Notes: a model not told the origin generated them from the letters alone. Numbered from the stretch's first letter, positions 10,153 through 20,159 are shown. The stretch: DNA of 64,000 nucleotides from CAVVYW01 sp963752605 (GCA_963752605.1 CAVVYW010000006.1:930001-994000); one strand, 5' to 3'. Translations and numbers: made by a program.

Positions 10153-11054
10153 TCAGGACTCGCGTTCGACGACCCGGTCGGCCAGCAGGCTGAGCCAGCG
10201 CGGCATCGGCCAGGCCGCTGCGTGCGAGCGCCGCTTGCGCCTGGTCGCGCAGTTGCGCCGCGTGGCGACGCGCGGCGTCGAGGCCGAGCACCGAGACGTA
10301 GGTGGGCTTGTTGTGGTGCAGGTCCTTGCCGGCGGTCTTGCCGAGCGTCTCGGACGCCTGCGTGACGTCGAGGATGTCGTCGACGACCTGGAAGGCGAGG
10401 CCCGATCGCGCCGCCGTAGTCGGTGAGCGCGCTGCCAGGCGCGCGGCATCGACTTCGCCGCAGGCCGCGCCCATCAGCACGCTCGCCTGCAGCAGCGCGC
10501 CGGTCTTGCGCCGGTGCATGTCGCGCAGAGCGCTGCTCGTCGAGCGGCAGGCCGATGCTGGCGAGGTCGATCGCCTGGCCGCCGGCCATGCCGGCGTGGC
10601 CGGCGGCGCGCGCCAGCAGCGCGCACAGGCGCGCCTGCAGCGCCGGCGCGACGCGGCTCGTCGCCGCCGGGCGTCAGCACCTCGAACGCCAGCGCCTGCA
10701 TCGCGTCGCCGGCGAGCATCGCCTGCGCCTCGCCGAACTGCACGTGCACCGTCGGCTTGCCGCGGCGCAGACGTCGTTGTCCATGCACGGCATGTCGTCG
10801 TGGACCAGCGAATAGGCGTGGATCAGCTCGACCGCGCACGGCGGCGCGCAATGCGGCTTCGCGATGGCCGCCGACGGCTTGCGCCGCCGCGAGCACCAGC
10901 AGCGGACGCAGCCGCTTGCCGCCGTCGAGCACGCCATAGCGCATCGCCTCGCCGAGGCCGGCCGGCGCCGCGCTCGGCACCCAGCGCGTCGAGCGCCGCT
11001 CGACTGTCATCGAGCTCGGCGACGCACCCAGGCATCGAACTCGGCGCGCTTCAT
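10153..11054 (-). CDS. ispA: Farnesyl/geranyl diphosphate synthase, heavily frameshifted
   Basis: Short-chain trans-prenyltransferase that condenses dimethylallyl and isopentenyl diphosphate. It starts MKRAEFDAWV, and has MRYGVLDGGKRLRPLLVLAA, the first aspartate-rich motif in LIHAYSLVHDDMPCMDND, GKPTVHVQFGEAQAMLAGDA and the second motif LAFQVVDDILDVTQASETLG with KTAGKD. About seven frame breaks occur between 10200 and 11030. Repaired length is about 300 residues. Its ATG (11054-11052) overlaps the probable TGA of xseB. Together with dxs downstream this is a compact isoprenoid operon. Confidence 0.88.
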
Positions 11055-11294
11055 GTGTCGCTGTCCAGGCTTGAGCTGCCCGTCCTCGAGCACCTTGACC
11101 TGCTGCTCGACCGCCTCGAGCCGCGCGCGGCAGAAACTCAGCAGCTCGGCGCCGCGCCGGTAACTTTCGAGCAACCGATCGAGCGGCAGCTGGCCGGCCT
11201 CCATCGCGGCCACCAGACGCTCGAGCTCGGCGAGCGCGTCTTCGTAGTTGGCAGGCTCGTTGACAGCCGGCTCGGGCGGGGAAGGTTTCGCCAT
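11051..11294 (-). CDS. xseB: Exodeoxyribonuclease VII small subunit
   Basis: Small subunit of the ExoVII nuclease that degrades single-stranded DNA. The sequence NYEDALAELERLVAAMEAG, LPLDRLLESYRRGAELLSFC and LEAVEQQVKVLEDG is the typical helical XseB core. Start is the ATG at 11294. In the frame as given it runs on into ispA, but a single missing base after the LKP codons would make it end LDSDT at a TGA overlapping the ispA ATG (ATGA). That gives 81 residues, the usual size. xseB-ispA-dxs is a common order in proteobacteria. Confidence 0.85.
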
Positions 11295-11519
11295 GTGAAT
11301 CTGCAAGGGGGCAATTGTAGTCAGCCGCCCGTGGCCCGCGCTCGACGCTCGGCCGGGTCGCCGGGCCCGATCGCCGCGACTCCGCGCAGGGCTGCTCGCC
11401 CGCGGCCATGGGTACAATCCGCCCCTCGCTTTCAGGCGGACGGACAGCGCATGCAGCAAGCCCATTCGACAGTCGTACGGATGGCGGGTTGACATTGGTT
11501 TTTGGAGATCCTGGGGATC

Positions 11520-12645
11520 ATGTCGGACCTGAGCATCACGCTCGAGGCACTCGAGCGCAGCCGCTCCCAACTCCTGTCGGCAAGCTATTTCGATGACCGC
11601 GCTGTACCGTCGCGAGCATGAGCTGCTCTTTCACGCACGGCCCGCGTTATCTCGGCCATGAGCTGGCGGTGCCGGAGGTCGGCGACCACTACGCGCTGCC
11701 GCAGGAAGGCGAAGGGCGCGCGCTGGTGCGCACGGCCCGCGGCGTCGAGCTGATCTCAAACGTGTGCCGGCACCGCCAGGCGGTGATGCTGCGCGGGCGC
11801 GGCAACACCGGATCGCACATCGTGTGCCCGCTGCACCGCTGGACCTACGACCTCGGCGGCCAGCTGATCGGCGCACCGCACTTTCCCGACGACCCGTGCC
11901 TGCACCTGAACAACTACCCGCTGCAGACCTGGAACGGCCTGCTCTTCGAGCGCCGCGAGCACGGGCGCGACGTCGCAGCCGAGCTGGCGCGCCTGGGCCC
12001 GCGCGCCGAGCTCGACTTCAGCGGCTACCAGCTCGACCGCGTGCACCTGCACAGTGCGACTACAACTGGAAGACCTTCATCGAGGTGTACCTCGAGGACT
12101 ATCACGTCGGCCCGTTCCACCCGGGGCTCGGCAACTTCGTCACCTGCGACGACCTGCGCTGGGAGATGGGGCACGACTACTCGGTGCAGACGGTGGGCGT
12201 CGCCAACGCGCTCGGCAAGGCGGGGTCGGACGTCTACAAGAAGTGGCACGAGGTGGTGCTCGCGTACCGCAACGGCGCAGCCTCCGAAGCACGGCGCGAT
12301 CTGGCTCACCTACTACCCGAACGTGATGCTCGAGTGGTACCCGCACGTGCTCGTCGTCTCCACGCTGTTCCCGCAGGGACCGCGCAAGACGCTGAACGTC
12401 GTCGAGTTCTACTACCCCGAGGAGATCGTCGCGTTCGAGCGCGAGTTCGTCAGGCGCAGCAGGCCGCGTACATGGAAACCTGCGTCGAGGACGACGAGAT
12501 CGCGCTGCGCATGGACGCCGGCCGCAAGGCGCTGTACGAGCGCGGCGACGACGAGTTCGGCCCGTACCAGAGCCCGATGGAAGACGGCATGCAGCAGTTC
12601 CACGAGTGGTACCGCCGCGCCATGCGTCGAACACCACCGAGTTAG
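11520..12645 (+). CDS. Rieske [2Fe-2S] ring-hydroxylating oxygenase alpha subunit-like, frameshifted
   Basis: The N-terminal domain has the Rieske cluster ligands in SNVCRHRQAVML and IVCPLHRWTYDLGG (CxH, then CxxH). The C-terminal catalytic domain has NWKTFIEVYLEDYHVGPFHP, matching the NxxExxxxYHxxxxH mononuclear-iron motif. Four frame breaks lie near 11603, 12053, 12290 and 12455. Start is the ATG at 11520 (MSDLSITLEALERSRSQLLS). The protein ends EWYRRAMRRTPPS, about 375 residues after repair. Members act on aromatics, quaternary amines or sterols; nothing nearby fixes the substrate, and no reductase gene is adjacent. Confidence 0.85.
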
Positions 12646-12656
12646 CGGCGCGGGCG

Positions 12657-13797
12657 CTACGGCGCACGCGCCACGCGATAGATCGCCCCGTTCAGGTCGT
12701 CGCTGACGAGCACGCTGCCGTCCGGCATGACCAGCACATCGGCCGGCCGGCCCCAATACACGCGACCCTGCAGGAAGCCCTGCAGGAACGGCTCGATGCC
12801 GTCGACCGCGTTGCCGTTCAGCTTGACGCGCACCACGTCGTAGCCGACGCGAATCGGCGGATGCGAACCGTGCCGGGCGACCAGCACGCTGCCCTGCCAT
12901 TCGCGCAGCGCGCTGCCGCCGATGAAGCGCATGCCGAGTGTGGCGACATGCGCGCCCAGACCGAACGCAGGCGGCGAGAATTCGCTGCACTTGCGCTCTT
13001 CACCGAACTTGGGATCGGCGATGTTCAGGCCGTGGCAGTAGGGAAAGCCGAAGTGCTGTCCGGCCTTGCCGACACGGTTCAGCTCGTCGTGAGGCTGCTC
13101 GTGGCCGAGCGAGTCCTGGCCGTTGTCGGTGAACCAGAGCTCGCGGGTCGACGGATGCCAGTCGAAGCCCACCGAATTGCGAATGCCGCGCGCGATCACT
13201 TCGCGTCCGCTGCCGTCGGCGTTGACCGCCAGGATGACGCCGAACTCGTCGCCCTCCGGCTTGCACACATCGCAGGGGGCGCCCACCGACACGTGCAGCC
13301 TGCCATCGGGTCCGACGGCGATGTAGCGCGCCCCGTGCCGCTCCTTGTCGGGCAGCTTGTCGAGCACGATCACCGGCGCGGAAAGCCTGTCGAGCGAGCC
13401 GTCGACGTTGTCGTATCGCATGACCGCGGTGCGCGACGACACGAACAGGCTGCCGTTGCGGAAGGCGACACCGACGCCGGGCTGGAGCCCCGAGGCGATG
13501 GTGCGGCTCCCGGTCACGCGATCGCCGTCGACGCGCAGCGCCCGGACATCGCCTTTGGAGCTGCTGACAAAGACCAGGCGGTCAGGCCCGAGCGTCAGCG
13601 CACGAGCACCCGGCACGTCGCTCGACAGCACCGAGACCTTGTAGCCGGGGGGCGCGCTCAGACGGTCGAGCTGGATTCCTTTTTTCTCTTCTCGCAGGTC
13701 GGCAAGCCATCCGCAACCGGCTGCGGCGATGCCCGCCGCAAGCCATGGCAACGCCGCGACCCGCGCGCCACAGAGGCGAGCGCCGCGTCTTGCGCAT
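12657..13797 (-). CDS. Sorbosone dehydrogenase-like beta-propeller lipoprotein
   Basis: A six-bladed PQQ-type glucose/sorbosone dehydrogenase fold. Visible are PPGYKVSVLSSDVPGARAL, GARYIAVGPDGRLHVSVGAP CDVC, IARGIRNSVGFDWHPSTREL WFTDNG, FGFPYCHGLNIADP and GRPADVLVMPDGSVLVSDDL NG. The open frame begins at a TTG at 13751. An upstream ATG at 13797 with a fair ribosome site encodes MRKTRRSPLWRAGRG in another frame. Joining the two by one indel yields a complete lipoprotein signal ending LAAGIAAAGC, so that start is preferred. Probable lipid-anchored periplasmic protein. Whether it binds PQQ and its sugar substrate are unknown. Convergent with the Rieske gene. Confidence 0.75.
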
Positions 13798-13899
13798 GGG
13801 ACACCTCTTGGTCGTAGTCCTTGGTTGAATGGGCAAGGCGTGTGCCCGCGTGCCAGGCGGACCGGCTGCAGTTTTTGCCGAGCGAGCTAGCATCGCGCC

Positions 13900-14790
13900 A
13901 TGTCCGCCCCGATGCTGATGCTGATCGCCTCGCTGCTGTTCGCCACCATGGGCGTGTGCGTGAAGCTCGCCTCGGCGCATTACGCGTCGGGCGAGATCGT
14001 CTTCTATCGCAGCCTGATCGGCGCGCTGGTGATCGCCGGCGCGTCGCGCTGGCGCGGCGACTCGCTGCGCACCCCGGTGCCGGCGATGCATTTCTGGCGC
14101 AGCCTGAGCGGCGTGGCGTCCCTGATGTTGTGGTTCTACGCGATCGCACACCTGCCGCTCGCCACCGCGATCACGCTCAACTACATGTCGTCGGTGTGGA
14201 TGGCGCTGTTCCTGATCGGCGGCGCGGTGATGCTCGGCGCGAGCCGCGTCGACGGCAAGCTGGTGGGCACGGTGCTGCTCGGCTTCGTCGGCGTCGCGAT
14301 GGTGCTGCGCCCGACGATCGAGCACGACCAGTTGTGGCCGGGCCTGGTCGGACTGTCGTCGGGCCTGCTCGCCGCGATGGCCTATCTGCAAGTGACCGCG
14401 CTCGGGCGTGCCGGCGAAACGGAGTACCGGGTCGTGTTCTATTTTTCGATCGGCGGCGTGGCGGCCGGACTGCTCACGATGCTGTGGAGCGGCGTCAGCG
14501 CACACAGCGTGCCGGGTGTGCTGTGGCTCGTCGCGGTCGGCGTGCTCGCGACGGTGGCGCAACTGATGATGACGCGCGCCTACGCGACCGGCAAGACGCT
14601 CGTCAACGCGAGCCTGCAGTACCTCGGCATCGCCTGGGCCTTCGTGTACGGCGTGCTGCTGTTCGACGACCCGGTGACGCCGATGGCGATCGGCGGCATG
14701 GTGCTGATCGTCGCGGCCGGCCTCGCCGCCACGCTGTTGCGCAGCCACAGCGCGCCCGCCGACGCCTCCCGCAACCTGAGCGAGTCCTGA
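13900..14790 (+). CDS. EamA/DMT-family transporter
   Basis: Intact 296-residue membrane protein with ten predicted helices in two EamA halves. It begins MSAPMLMLIASLLFATMGVC with VKLAS, has FYAIAHLPLATAITLNYMS and, in the second half, QLMMTRAYATGKTLVNASLQ YLGI. These are typical of drug/metabolite exporters of the RhaT/YdcZ type. Substrate unknown. The next gene starts 2 bases after its stop, so the two are probably cotranscribed. Confidence 0.88.
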   Translation: MSAPMLMLIASLLFATMGVCVKLASAHYASGEIVFYRSLIGALVIAGASRWRGDSLRTPVPAMHFWRSLSGVASLMLWFYAIAHLPLATAITLNYMSSVWMALFLIGGAVMLGASRVDGKLVGTVLLGFVGVAMVLRPTIEHDQLWPGLVGLSSGLLAAMAYLQVTALGRAGETEYRVVFYFSIGGVAAGLLTMLWSGVSAHSVPGVLWLVAVGVLATVAQLMMTRAYATGKTLVNASLQYLGIAWAFVYGVLLFDDPVTPMAIGGMVLIVAAGLAATLLRSHSAPADASRNLSES

Positions 14791-14792
14791 CG

Positions 14793-15641
14793 ATGACCTA
14801 TACGACGCTGATCGACGCGGCCTCATTGCAGACGCTGATGCGCGACGGCGCTCCGCTGGTCGTGCTCGACGCGAGCTTCGACCTCGCGGACACCGAGGCG
14901 GGCGCGCGCCACTACCGCGCGCAGCACGTGCCCGGCGCGCACTACGTGCACCTCGATCGTGACCTGTGCGCGGCGAAGACCGGCACCAACGGCCGCCACC
15001 CGCTGCCCACGCGTCAGACCTTCGGCGTGCTGGCCGCGCGGCTGTGCATCGAGCCGGGCAAGCAGGTCGTCGTCTACGATGGCCAGGGCGCGATGTACGC
15101 CGCGCGCGTGTGGTGGATGCTGCGCTGGATCGGGCACGTCGAAGCCGCGGTGCTCGATGGTGGACTCGCTGCATGGCAGGCGGCCGGTGGCCCATTGACC
15201 GCCGACGTGCCCGAGCGCTGCGAAGACGCGGCCGCGTACCCCGTGCGCAAGACCGCTGCCAAATCGATCGAAGCCGAGATGCTCGCCCGGCTGCTCGGCC
15301 GTCATCCGCTCATCGATGCACGGGCGCCCGAGCGTTTTCGCGGCGAGGTCGAGCCGATCGATGCGCAGGCCGGCCACATCCCCGGCGCGCGCAACCGCTA
15401 CTACAAGGACAACCTCGGCGCAGACGGGCGCTTCAAGAGCGCGGAGCAGTTGCGCGCCGAGTTCAGGCCGCTGCTCGACGGTGCACCACCGGCGCAAGCA
15501 GTACACCAGTGCGGCTCGGGCGTCACTGCGTGCCACAACCTGCTTGCGATGGAGCACGCCGGCCTCGGCGGCTCGGCCCTCTATCCGGGCTCGTGGAGCG
15601 AATGGTCGTCCGACCCCGCGCGCCCCGTGGCGCGGCATTGA
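14793..15641 (+). CDS. sseA: 3-mercaptopyruvate/thiosulfate sulfurtransferase (tandem rhodanese)
   Basis: Intact protein of 282 residues with two rhodanese domains. The first holds VVLDASFDLADTEAGARHYR and GRHPLPTRQTFG. The second has HPLIDARAPERFRGEVEPID, GHIPGARN and the active-site loop VHQCGSGVTACHN, whose CGSGVTA sequence fits 3-mercaptopyruvate sulfurtransferases better than thiosulfate-specific ones (CRKGVT). It moves sulfur from mercaptopyruvate or thiosulfate to cyanide or thiols. Confidence 0.88.
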   Translation: MTYTTLIDAASLQTLMRDGAPLVVLDASFDLADTEAGARHYRAQHVPGAHYVHLDRDLCAAKTGTNGRHPLPTRQTFGVLAARLCIEPGKQVVVYDGQGAMYAARVWWMLRWIGHVEAAVLDGGLAAWQAAGGPLTADVPERCEDAAAYPVRKTAAKSIEAEMLARLLGRHPLIDARAPERFRGEVEPIDAQAGHIPGARNRYYKDNLGADGRFKSAEQLRAEFRPLLDGAPPAQAVHQCGSGVTACHNLLAMEHAGLGGSALYPGSWSEWSSDPARPVARH

Positions 15642-15675
15642 CCTCGCGCGACGGGCGGGCTACCTTCGTTGCGCG

Positions 15676-15691
15676 TGGAACGCTCGTTCCA
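15676..15691. promoter_or_regulatory. Inverted repeat upstream of uspA-like gene
   Basis: Perfect TGGAACG-CT-CGTTCCA repeat, 49 bases before the UspA-like ATG. The short two-base loop argues for a protein-binding site rather than a hairpin. Function is not known. Confidence 0.3.
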
Positions 15692-15739
15692 GCGTGAGGG
15701 TCCAATCGGGTGGAGCGCAGAGCTTCAAGGAGGTTTGCC

Positions 15740-16174
15740 ATGTTTCGCCGCATCCTGGTACCAACAGATGGTTCCGACATCACGAAGAAGGCCGTCGACG
15801 TGGCCATCGGCATGGCGCGCGCGATGGGCGCGCGCCTGTACGCGCTGAGCGTGAAGGAGCCGTTCCCGTACAGCGCGATCTCGGAAATGCAGCCCACGCC
15901 GCCGCAGGAGTTCTACGACGCGCAGGAGCGCATCGCCAACGCACGCGTGCAGCAGGTCAGAGACGCGTGCGCTGGCAGCGGCCTGACCTGCGAGGGGCAC
16001 ACGATCGAGGCGCTGCACCCCTGGGAAGCGATCATCGATCACGCGAAGCGGCAGGAGTGCGATCTCATCGTGATGGCGTCGCACGGGCGCCGCGGTGTCT
16101 CGGCGCTGCTGCTCGGCAGCGAGACGCAGAAGGTGCTGACGCACACGACGATCCCGGTGCTGATCGTTCGTTGA
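15740..16174 (+). CDS. Universal stress protein, UspA family
   Basis: Intact 144-residue UspA-fold protein: MFRRILVPTDGSDITKKAVD at the start, IIDHAKRQECDLIVMASHGR and RGVSALLLGSETQKVL near the end. The glycine pattern GRRG-(8 residues)-GS is the ATP-binding form found in dimeric, nucleotide-binding Usp proteins. ATG at 15740 was chosen because AAGGAGG ends 6 bases upstream. Usually induced by stress or starvation; no regulator is adjacent. Confidence 0.92.
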   Translation: MFRRILVPTDGSDITKKAVDVAIGMARAMGARLYALSVKEPFPYSAISEMQPTPPQEFYDAQERIANARVQQVRDACAGSGLTCEGHTIEALHPWEAIIDHAKRQECDLIVMASHGRRGVSALLLGSETQKVLTHTTIPVLIVR

Positions 16175-16181
16175 GGCCGCT

Positions 16182-16214
16182 GGCGCGCGGCGCTCAATGT
16201 GAGTGCCGCGCGCC
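16182..16214. terminator. Long GC-rich hairpin between convergent uspA-like and ZIP genes
   Basis: GGCGCGCGGC pairs with GCCGCGCGCC (10 bp), and inside it CTCA pairs with TGAG around an ATG loop. It covers the ZIP stop codon. There is no T-tract on either strand, so it may stall or protect 3' ends rather than act as an intrinsic terminator. Confidence 0.45.
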
Positions 16215-16970
16215 GACGGCGATGAGCACGACGCCGAGCCCGGCGCCGATCCATGCGATCTGCGCGAGCGTTTCGCGCAGCGCGAGGCGGCGCTGCAACT
16301 GTGGAATCAGGTCGGCGACCGCGACGTAGATGAAGCTGCTCGACGCGACGACCAGGAGGTACGGGAACAACGATTCCCACGGCCCGATGATGAAGTAGCC
16401 GAGCACGCCGCCCAGCACCGAAGCCAGCCCCGAGATTGCGTTGTAGAGCAGCGCCTTCGCGCGCGTGAAGCCGGCGTTGACGAGCACGATGTAGTCGCCG
16501 ACCTCCTGCGGGATCTCGTGCGCGACGATCGCGATCGACGTGACGAGGCCGAGCTTCGCGTCGACCAGGAACGCGCCCGCGATGATCACGCCGTCGCAGA
16601 AGTTGTGGATGCTGTCGCCCAGCAGCACCGTCCAGCCGCCGCGCCCTGCCTGTTCGGCGTCGAAACCGTGGTGGTGATCGTGGGCGTCGTGCTCGTGATG
16701 GTGGCCGTGGCGATAGAGCTCGGCCTTTTCGAGCAGGAAGAAGAACAGCAACCCGGCGAGCAGCGTCAGGAACAGCTCGTGCGCCCCGGCCGCGCTCTCG
16801 AAGGCCTCGGGCAGCACATGCAGCAGCGCAGTGCCGAGCAGCACGCCGGCCGACAGGCTGACCAGGTGCCCGACGAGCCTGCCCAGCACGCGCATCGTCA
16901 GGCTCGCCGCGATGACGACCGACAACAAGCCGCCGGCCAGCGTCGCAACGGTGATGTAGAGCAGCGTCAT
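16194..16970 (-). CDS. ZIP-family divalent metal transporter
   Basis: Eight-helix ZIP transporter of 258 residues that takes up zinc or another divalent metal. Helix IV carries SIHNFCDGVIIAGAF and helix V AHEIPQEVGDYIVLV: the H-N-x-x-D and H-E-x-P-x-E metal sites. A cytoplasmic histidine-rich loop, YRHGHHHEHDAHDHHHGF, separates helices III and IV. ATG at 16970 (MTLLYITVATLAGG) is preferred over longer in-frame starts that would run through a hairpin. A terminator-shaped element sits in its leader at 16990-17016. Confidence 0.9.
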   Translation of the reverse strand: MTLLYITVATLAGGLLSVVIAASLTMRVLGRLVGHLVSLSAGVLLGTALLHVLPEAFESAAGAHELFLTLLAGLLFFFLLEKAELYRHGHHHEHDAHDHHHGFDAEQAGRGGWTVLLGDSIHNFCDGVIIAGAFLVDAKLGLVTSIAIVAHEIPQEVGDYIVLVNAGFTRAKALLYNAISGLASVLGGVLGYFIIGPWESLFPYLLVVASSSFIYVAVADLIPQLQRRLALRETLAQIAWIGAGLGVVLIAVGARHSH

Positions 16971-16989
16971 TTGTTCGTGCCGAGGGAAC

Positions 16990-17016
16990 AAAAAACCGCG
17001 CCTCGTGGCGCGGTTT
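16990..17016 (-). terminator. Intrinsic terminator in the 5' leader of the ZIP gene
   Basis: Read on the minus strand: AACCGCGCC, loop ACGA, GGCGCGGTT, then a run of six T. This is a textbook rho-independent terminator, yet it lies 20 bases upstream of the ZIP start codon and points toward it. There is no minus-strand gene upstream whose transcript it would end, since ppx diverges. It could be a leader attenuator or the end of an unseen small RNA. Confidence 0.65.
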
Positions 17017-17166
17017 GCGGCCATCGACCGCTCCGACGGGTGCGCCGCCGGGGCCTGGGGCCAATCGATTCGATCTTAGCAAGCGTGTCAAGGCACACCG
17101 TCGCGGTCCTGCACCGGCGCGGCAATCGACATCGTGCGATCGCGCTTTGCCCGCACAATCGCGCCC

Positions 17167-18724
17167 ATGGATTTGCATGCCACCACGACCGACAGCGACT
17201 CTGCTGTCGCCGCCGACGCGTCGCAAGGGCTGCTGGCGGCGATCGACCTGGGGTCCAACAGCTTTCGGCTCGAGATCGGGGTGGTCGAGCAGGGCCGCTA
17301 CCGACGCGTCGACTACCTGAAGGAAACGGTACGCCTGGGCGGCGGCCTCGACGCCAACGGCATGCTCACCGAAGAAGCGATGCAGCGCGGGCTCGGCTGC
17401 CTGGCCGGCTTCGCACAGCGCCTGCGCGGCTTGAGCGCGCTGCATGTGCGCGCAGTCGCGACGCAGACCTTGCGCGAGGCGAAGAACCGCGATGCCTTTC
17501 TTGCACGCGCACGCACCGTGCTCGGGCTGCCGATCGAGGTGATCTCGGGCCGCGAGGAAGCGCGCCTGATCTACGCCGGCGTCGCGCGGCTGCAGCCGTC
17601 CGACGCGCCGCGGCTCGTCATCGACATCGGCGGGCGCTCCACCGAGATGATCCTCGGCCAGCGACGCACGGCGTTGCGCGCCGAATCGTTCCAGGTCGGG
17701 TGCGTGAGCCTGTCGATGAAGTACTTCGGCGACGGCCGCTTCACCGATTCGGCGTTTCGCGCGGCGCAGGTGGCTGCCGGTGCCGAGCTCGAGGAAGCGC
17801 TCGAGCCGTTCTCGTCGCGCCACTGGCAAGAGGCGCTCGGTGCGTCGGGCACCGTGGGCGCGGTCTCGCAGATGCTCATGGCCAACGAAGTGACCGATGG
17901 CCGCATCACGGCCAGCGGCTTGCGCTGGTGCATCGAGCAGTGCCTGCGCGCAGGGCGGCTGGAACGCCTGACGCTGCCCGGCCTGAAGGAAGACCGGCGC
18001 GCGGTGCTCGGCGGCGGCCTCGCGATCCTGTACACGCTGTCGGCGCACTTCGGCATCGACGAGCTGCACCCGGCGCGCGGCGCGTTGCGCCAGGGCGTGA
18101 TCTACGACCTGCAGGAGCGCGTCGCCGCGATGCTGGACGCCGAGGCCGGCCACGACCTGCGCGACGACTCGGTGCTGGCGTTGCAGCAGCGCTTCGGCGA
18201 TCGACACCGCACAGGCGCTGCGCGTGCAGACGCTCGCGCTGAAGCTGTACGCCGACTTCGAGCCCCGCATCCACCCCGACACGCGTGCCGAGATCACACG
18301 CGAGCTCGGCTGGGCGGCGGCGCTGCACGAGCTCGGCATGATGGTGTCGCATCACGACCACCACCGTCACAGCGCGTACCTGCTCGCGCATGTCGATGCG
18401 GCCGGCTTCTCGCAGTCACAGCAGCGCCGGCTCGCGACGCTGGTGCTCGGGCAGCGCGGCGGGCTGCGCAAGATCGAGGACCCGCTGCGCGAAGAGGCGT
18501 TCGCGTGGCAGCTCATGAGCCTGCGTCTGGCCGTGCTGCTGTGCCATGCGCGCCAGGCACTGGCGGCCGACGCGATCGACGTGCGGCGCAGCGGCCGCAC
18601 CGCGCTGATTTCCTACGAGGCGGACTGGGCCGGCGCGCATCCGCGCAGCGTCTATCTGCTCAACGAGGAAAAGCTGATGTGGGAGCGCTCCGACGCGCCG
18701 CTGCGGTTGTCGTTGCCGGATTGA
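17167..18724 (+). CDS. ppx: Exopolyphosphatase Ppx/GppA, one frameshift
   Basis: Releases phosphate from polyphosphate (or hydrolyses pppGpp). The ASKHA-fold N-terminus shows AAIDLGSNSFRLEIG, AVATQTLREAKNRDAFL, ISGREEARLIYAG and VIDIGGRSTEMILG. The C-terminal HD-like region holds GWAAALHELGMMVSHHDHHR HSAYL. One frame break lies near 18195. Repaired length is about 518 residues, the longer Ppx form. ATG at 17167 (MDLHATTTDS) is chosen; an ATG at 17134 is possible but would place coding sequence in the divergent promoter region. The polyphosphate kinase gene ppk1 is 15 kb away. Confidence 0.9.
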
Positions 18725-18736
18725 GGCGCGTCGCTC

Positions 18737-20079
18737 CTAACGTTCGAGGGCCAGCACCGTCTCGACCGTGGCCGCCGCGGCGAGCACGTGGCGGTCGCTG
18801 CCGCCCGCGCCCCACAGCATCAGTCCCACCGGCGCCGACCCGCTTGCATGGCACGGCAACGTGACGGCGCAGCCGTCGAGAAAGTTGACCAGCCCCGGAT
18901 TGCGCAGCAGCCGCAGGTTCCAGCGCATGTATCGTCGTCGCTGCGGCCGGCCTCGGCGATCGTCGGGGCGATGCAAGCGACGGTCGGCATCACGATGGCG
19001 TCGAAAGGCGCGGCGATGGCGTGGAACGCGGCAATCGTTTGCTCGCGCAGGCGCAGCAGCGCGATGTAGTCGGCTGCACTGATGTCGCGTCCCATCGAGA
19101 TGCGCCGGCCCACGCGCGGGTCGAACAGATGCAGCCGGTCGAGACGCTCGCGATGCACGACGTAGGCCTGCGCGCCGGCGATGCCGCCGGCCTGGAAGTA
19201 TTCGTGCTGGCGATCGAAGAGCGCCACCGGCTCGTGGACGATCACCGCGCCGGCACGCGACAGCGCGGCGAGCGCTGACGCGAAGGCGCGCGCGACCTCG
19301 GCGTCCAGGTCGCGCAGCACCTCCGCCTCCGGCACCAGCAGGCGCAGGCCTTTGGCCGGCAGCGGCACCAGCGGTGCCGGCGGCTCGCCGGCGAGGATCG
19401 CATCGAAGCTCGCGCAGCAGTCCACCGAGTTGGCGAGCGGCCCGATCGAATCTAGGGTCCACGACAGCGGAAACGCACCGTCGGTCGGCACGCGGCGCGC
19501 GGTCGGCTTGAAGCCGACGACGCCGCACAACGCGGCGGGAATGCGCACCGAGCCGCGCGTATCGGTGCCGAGCGACATCACGCACATCGCATCGGCCTGG
19601 GCGACGCCGGCGCCGGAAGACGAGCCGCCCGGAACGCGCCCGGTGGCGCGATCCCACGGATTCTTCGGCGTGTCGAAGTGCGCGTTCAGTCCGACACCAC
19701 CGAAAGCGAACTCGACCATGTGCGTGCGGCCGACGATCACGGCACCCGCCGCGCGCAGCCGCGCCACGACCGGCGCGTCGTGCGTTGCGGGCGGCGCATC
19801 GGCGAGCAATGTCGATCCGGCCCGCGTCACATCGCCGGCCACGTCGAACAGGTCCTTCACCGAGACCGGCAGCCCGTCGACCGGCGAGCGCACGATGCCG
19901 GCGCGGCGCAGCGTGTCCGACAGGTCCGCTTCGGCACGTGCGGTGTCCGCATACAGCTTCAGGAACGCGCGCGGCCCCTCGCCCGCCGGATCGCCGATGC
20001 GCGCGAGCGACGCTTCGACGAGCTCACGCGCCGAGGTCTTGCCGGCCGCGAGCTCGCTCGCGAGTCGTTGCACCTTCAT
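18737..20079 (-). CDS. Amidase-signature family hydrolase, one frameshift
   Basis: Member of the amidase signature family, about 447 residues. The catalytic lysine is in LPVSVKDLFDVAG, the cis-serine in RVPGGSSSGAGVA, and the nucleophile in LGTDTRGSVRIPAALCG. The usual first glycine of DTGGS is replaced by arginine, a variant seen as written. The rest (GFKPTARRVPTDGAFPLSWT LDSIGPLA) is typical. One frame break lies near 18930; the final frame reads GLVNFLDGCAVTLPC to VLALER. It could be an indoleacetamide-, nicotinamide- or aryl-amide hydrolase. Not GatA: no gatB/gatC is near. ATG at 20079. Confidence 0.85.
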
Positions 20080-20159
20080 CGGTATCCACCACAATGCATC
20101 GGGGCGCTCAGTGTAGGCATGAACCGGCCGAGCGCGGCGCGGCACGACGAGGAGCGGAC

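Noticed and set aside
8119..11054. dxs and ispA as true pseudogenes
   Set aside because: All parts of both proteins are present in order and conserved, so scattered one-base errors are more likely than loss of essential isoprenoid genes.
13582..15195. 537-codon minus-strand frame over the EamA and sulfurtransferase genes
   Set aside because: Shadow frame; both plus-strand genes are intact and recognisable. Only its first codons at 13797 are used, as a possible start of the sorbosone-like gene.
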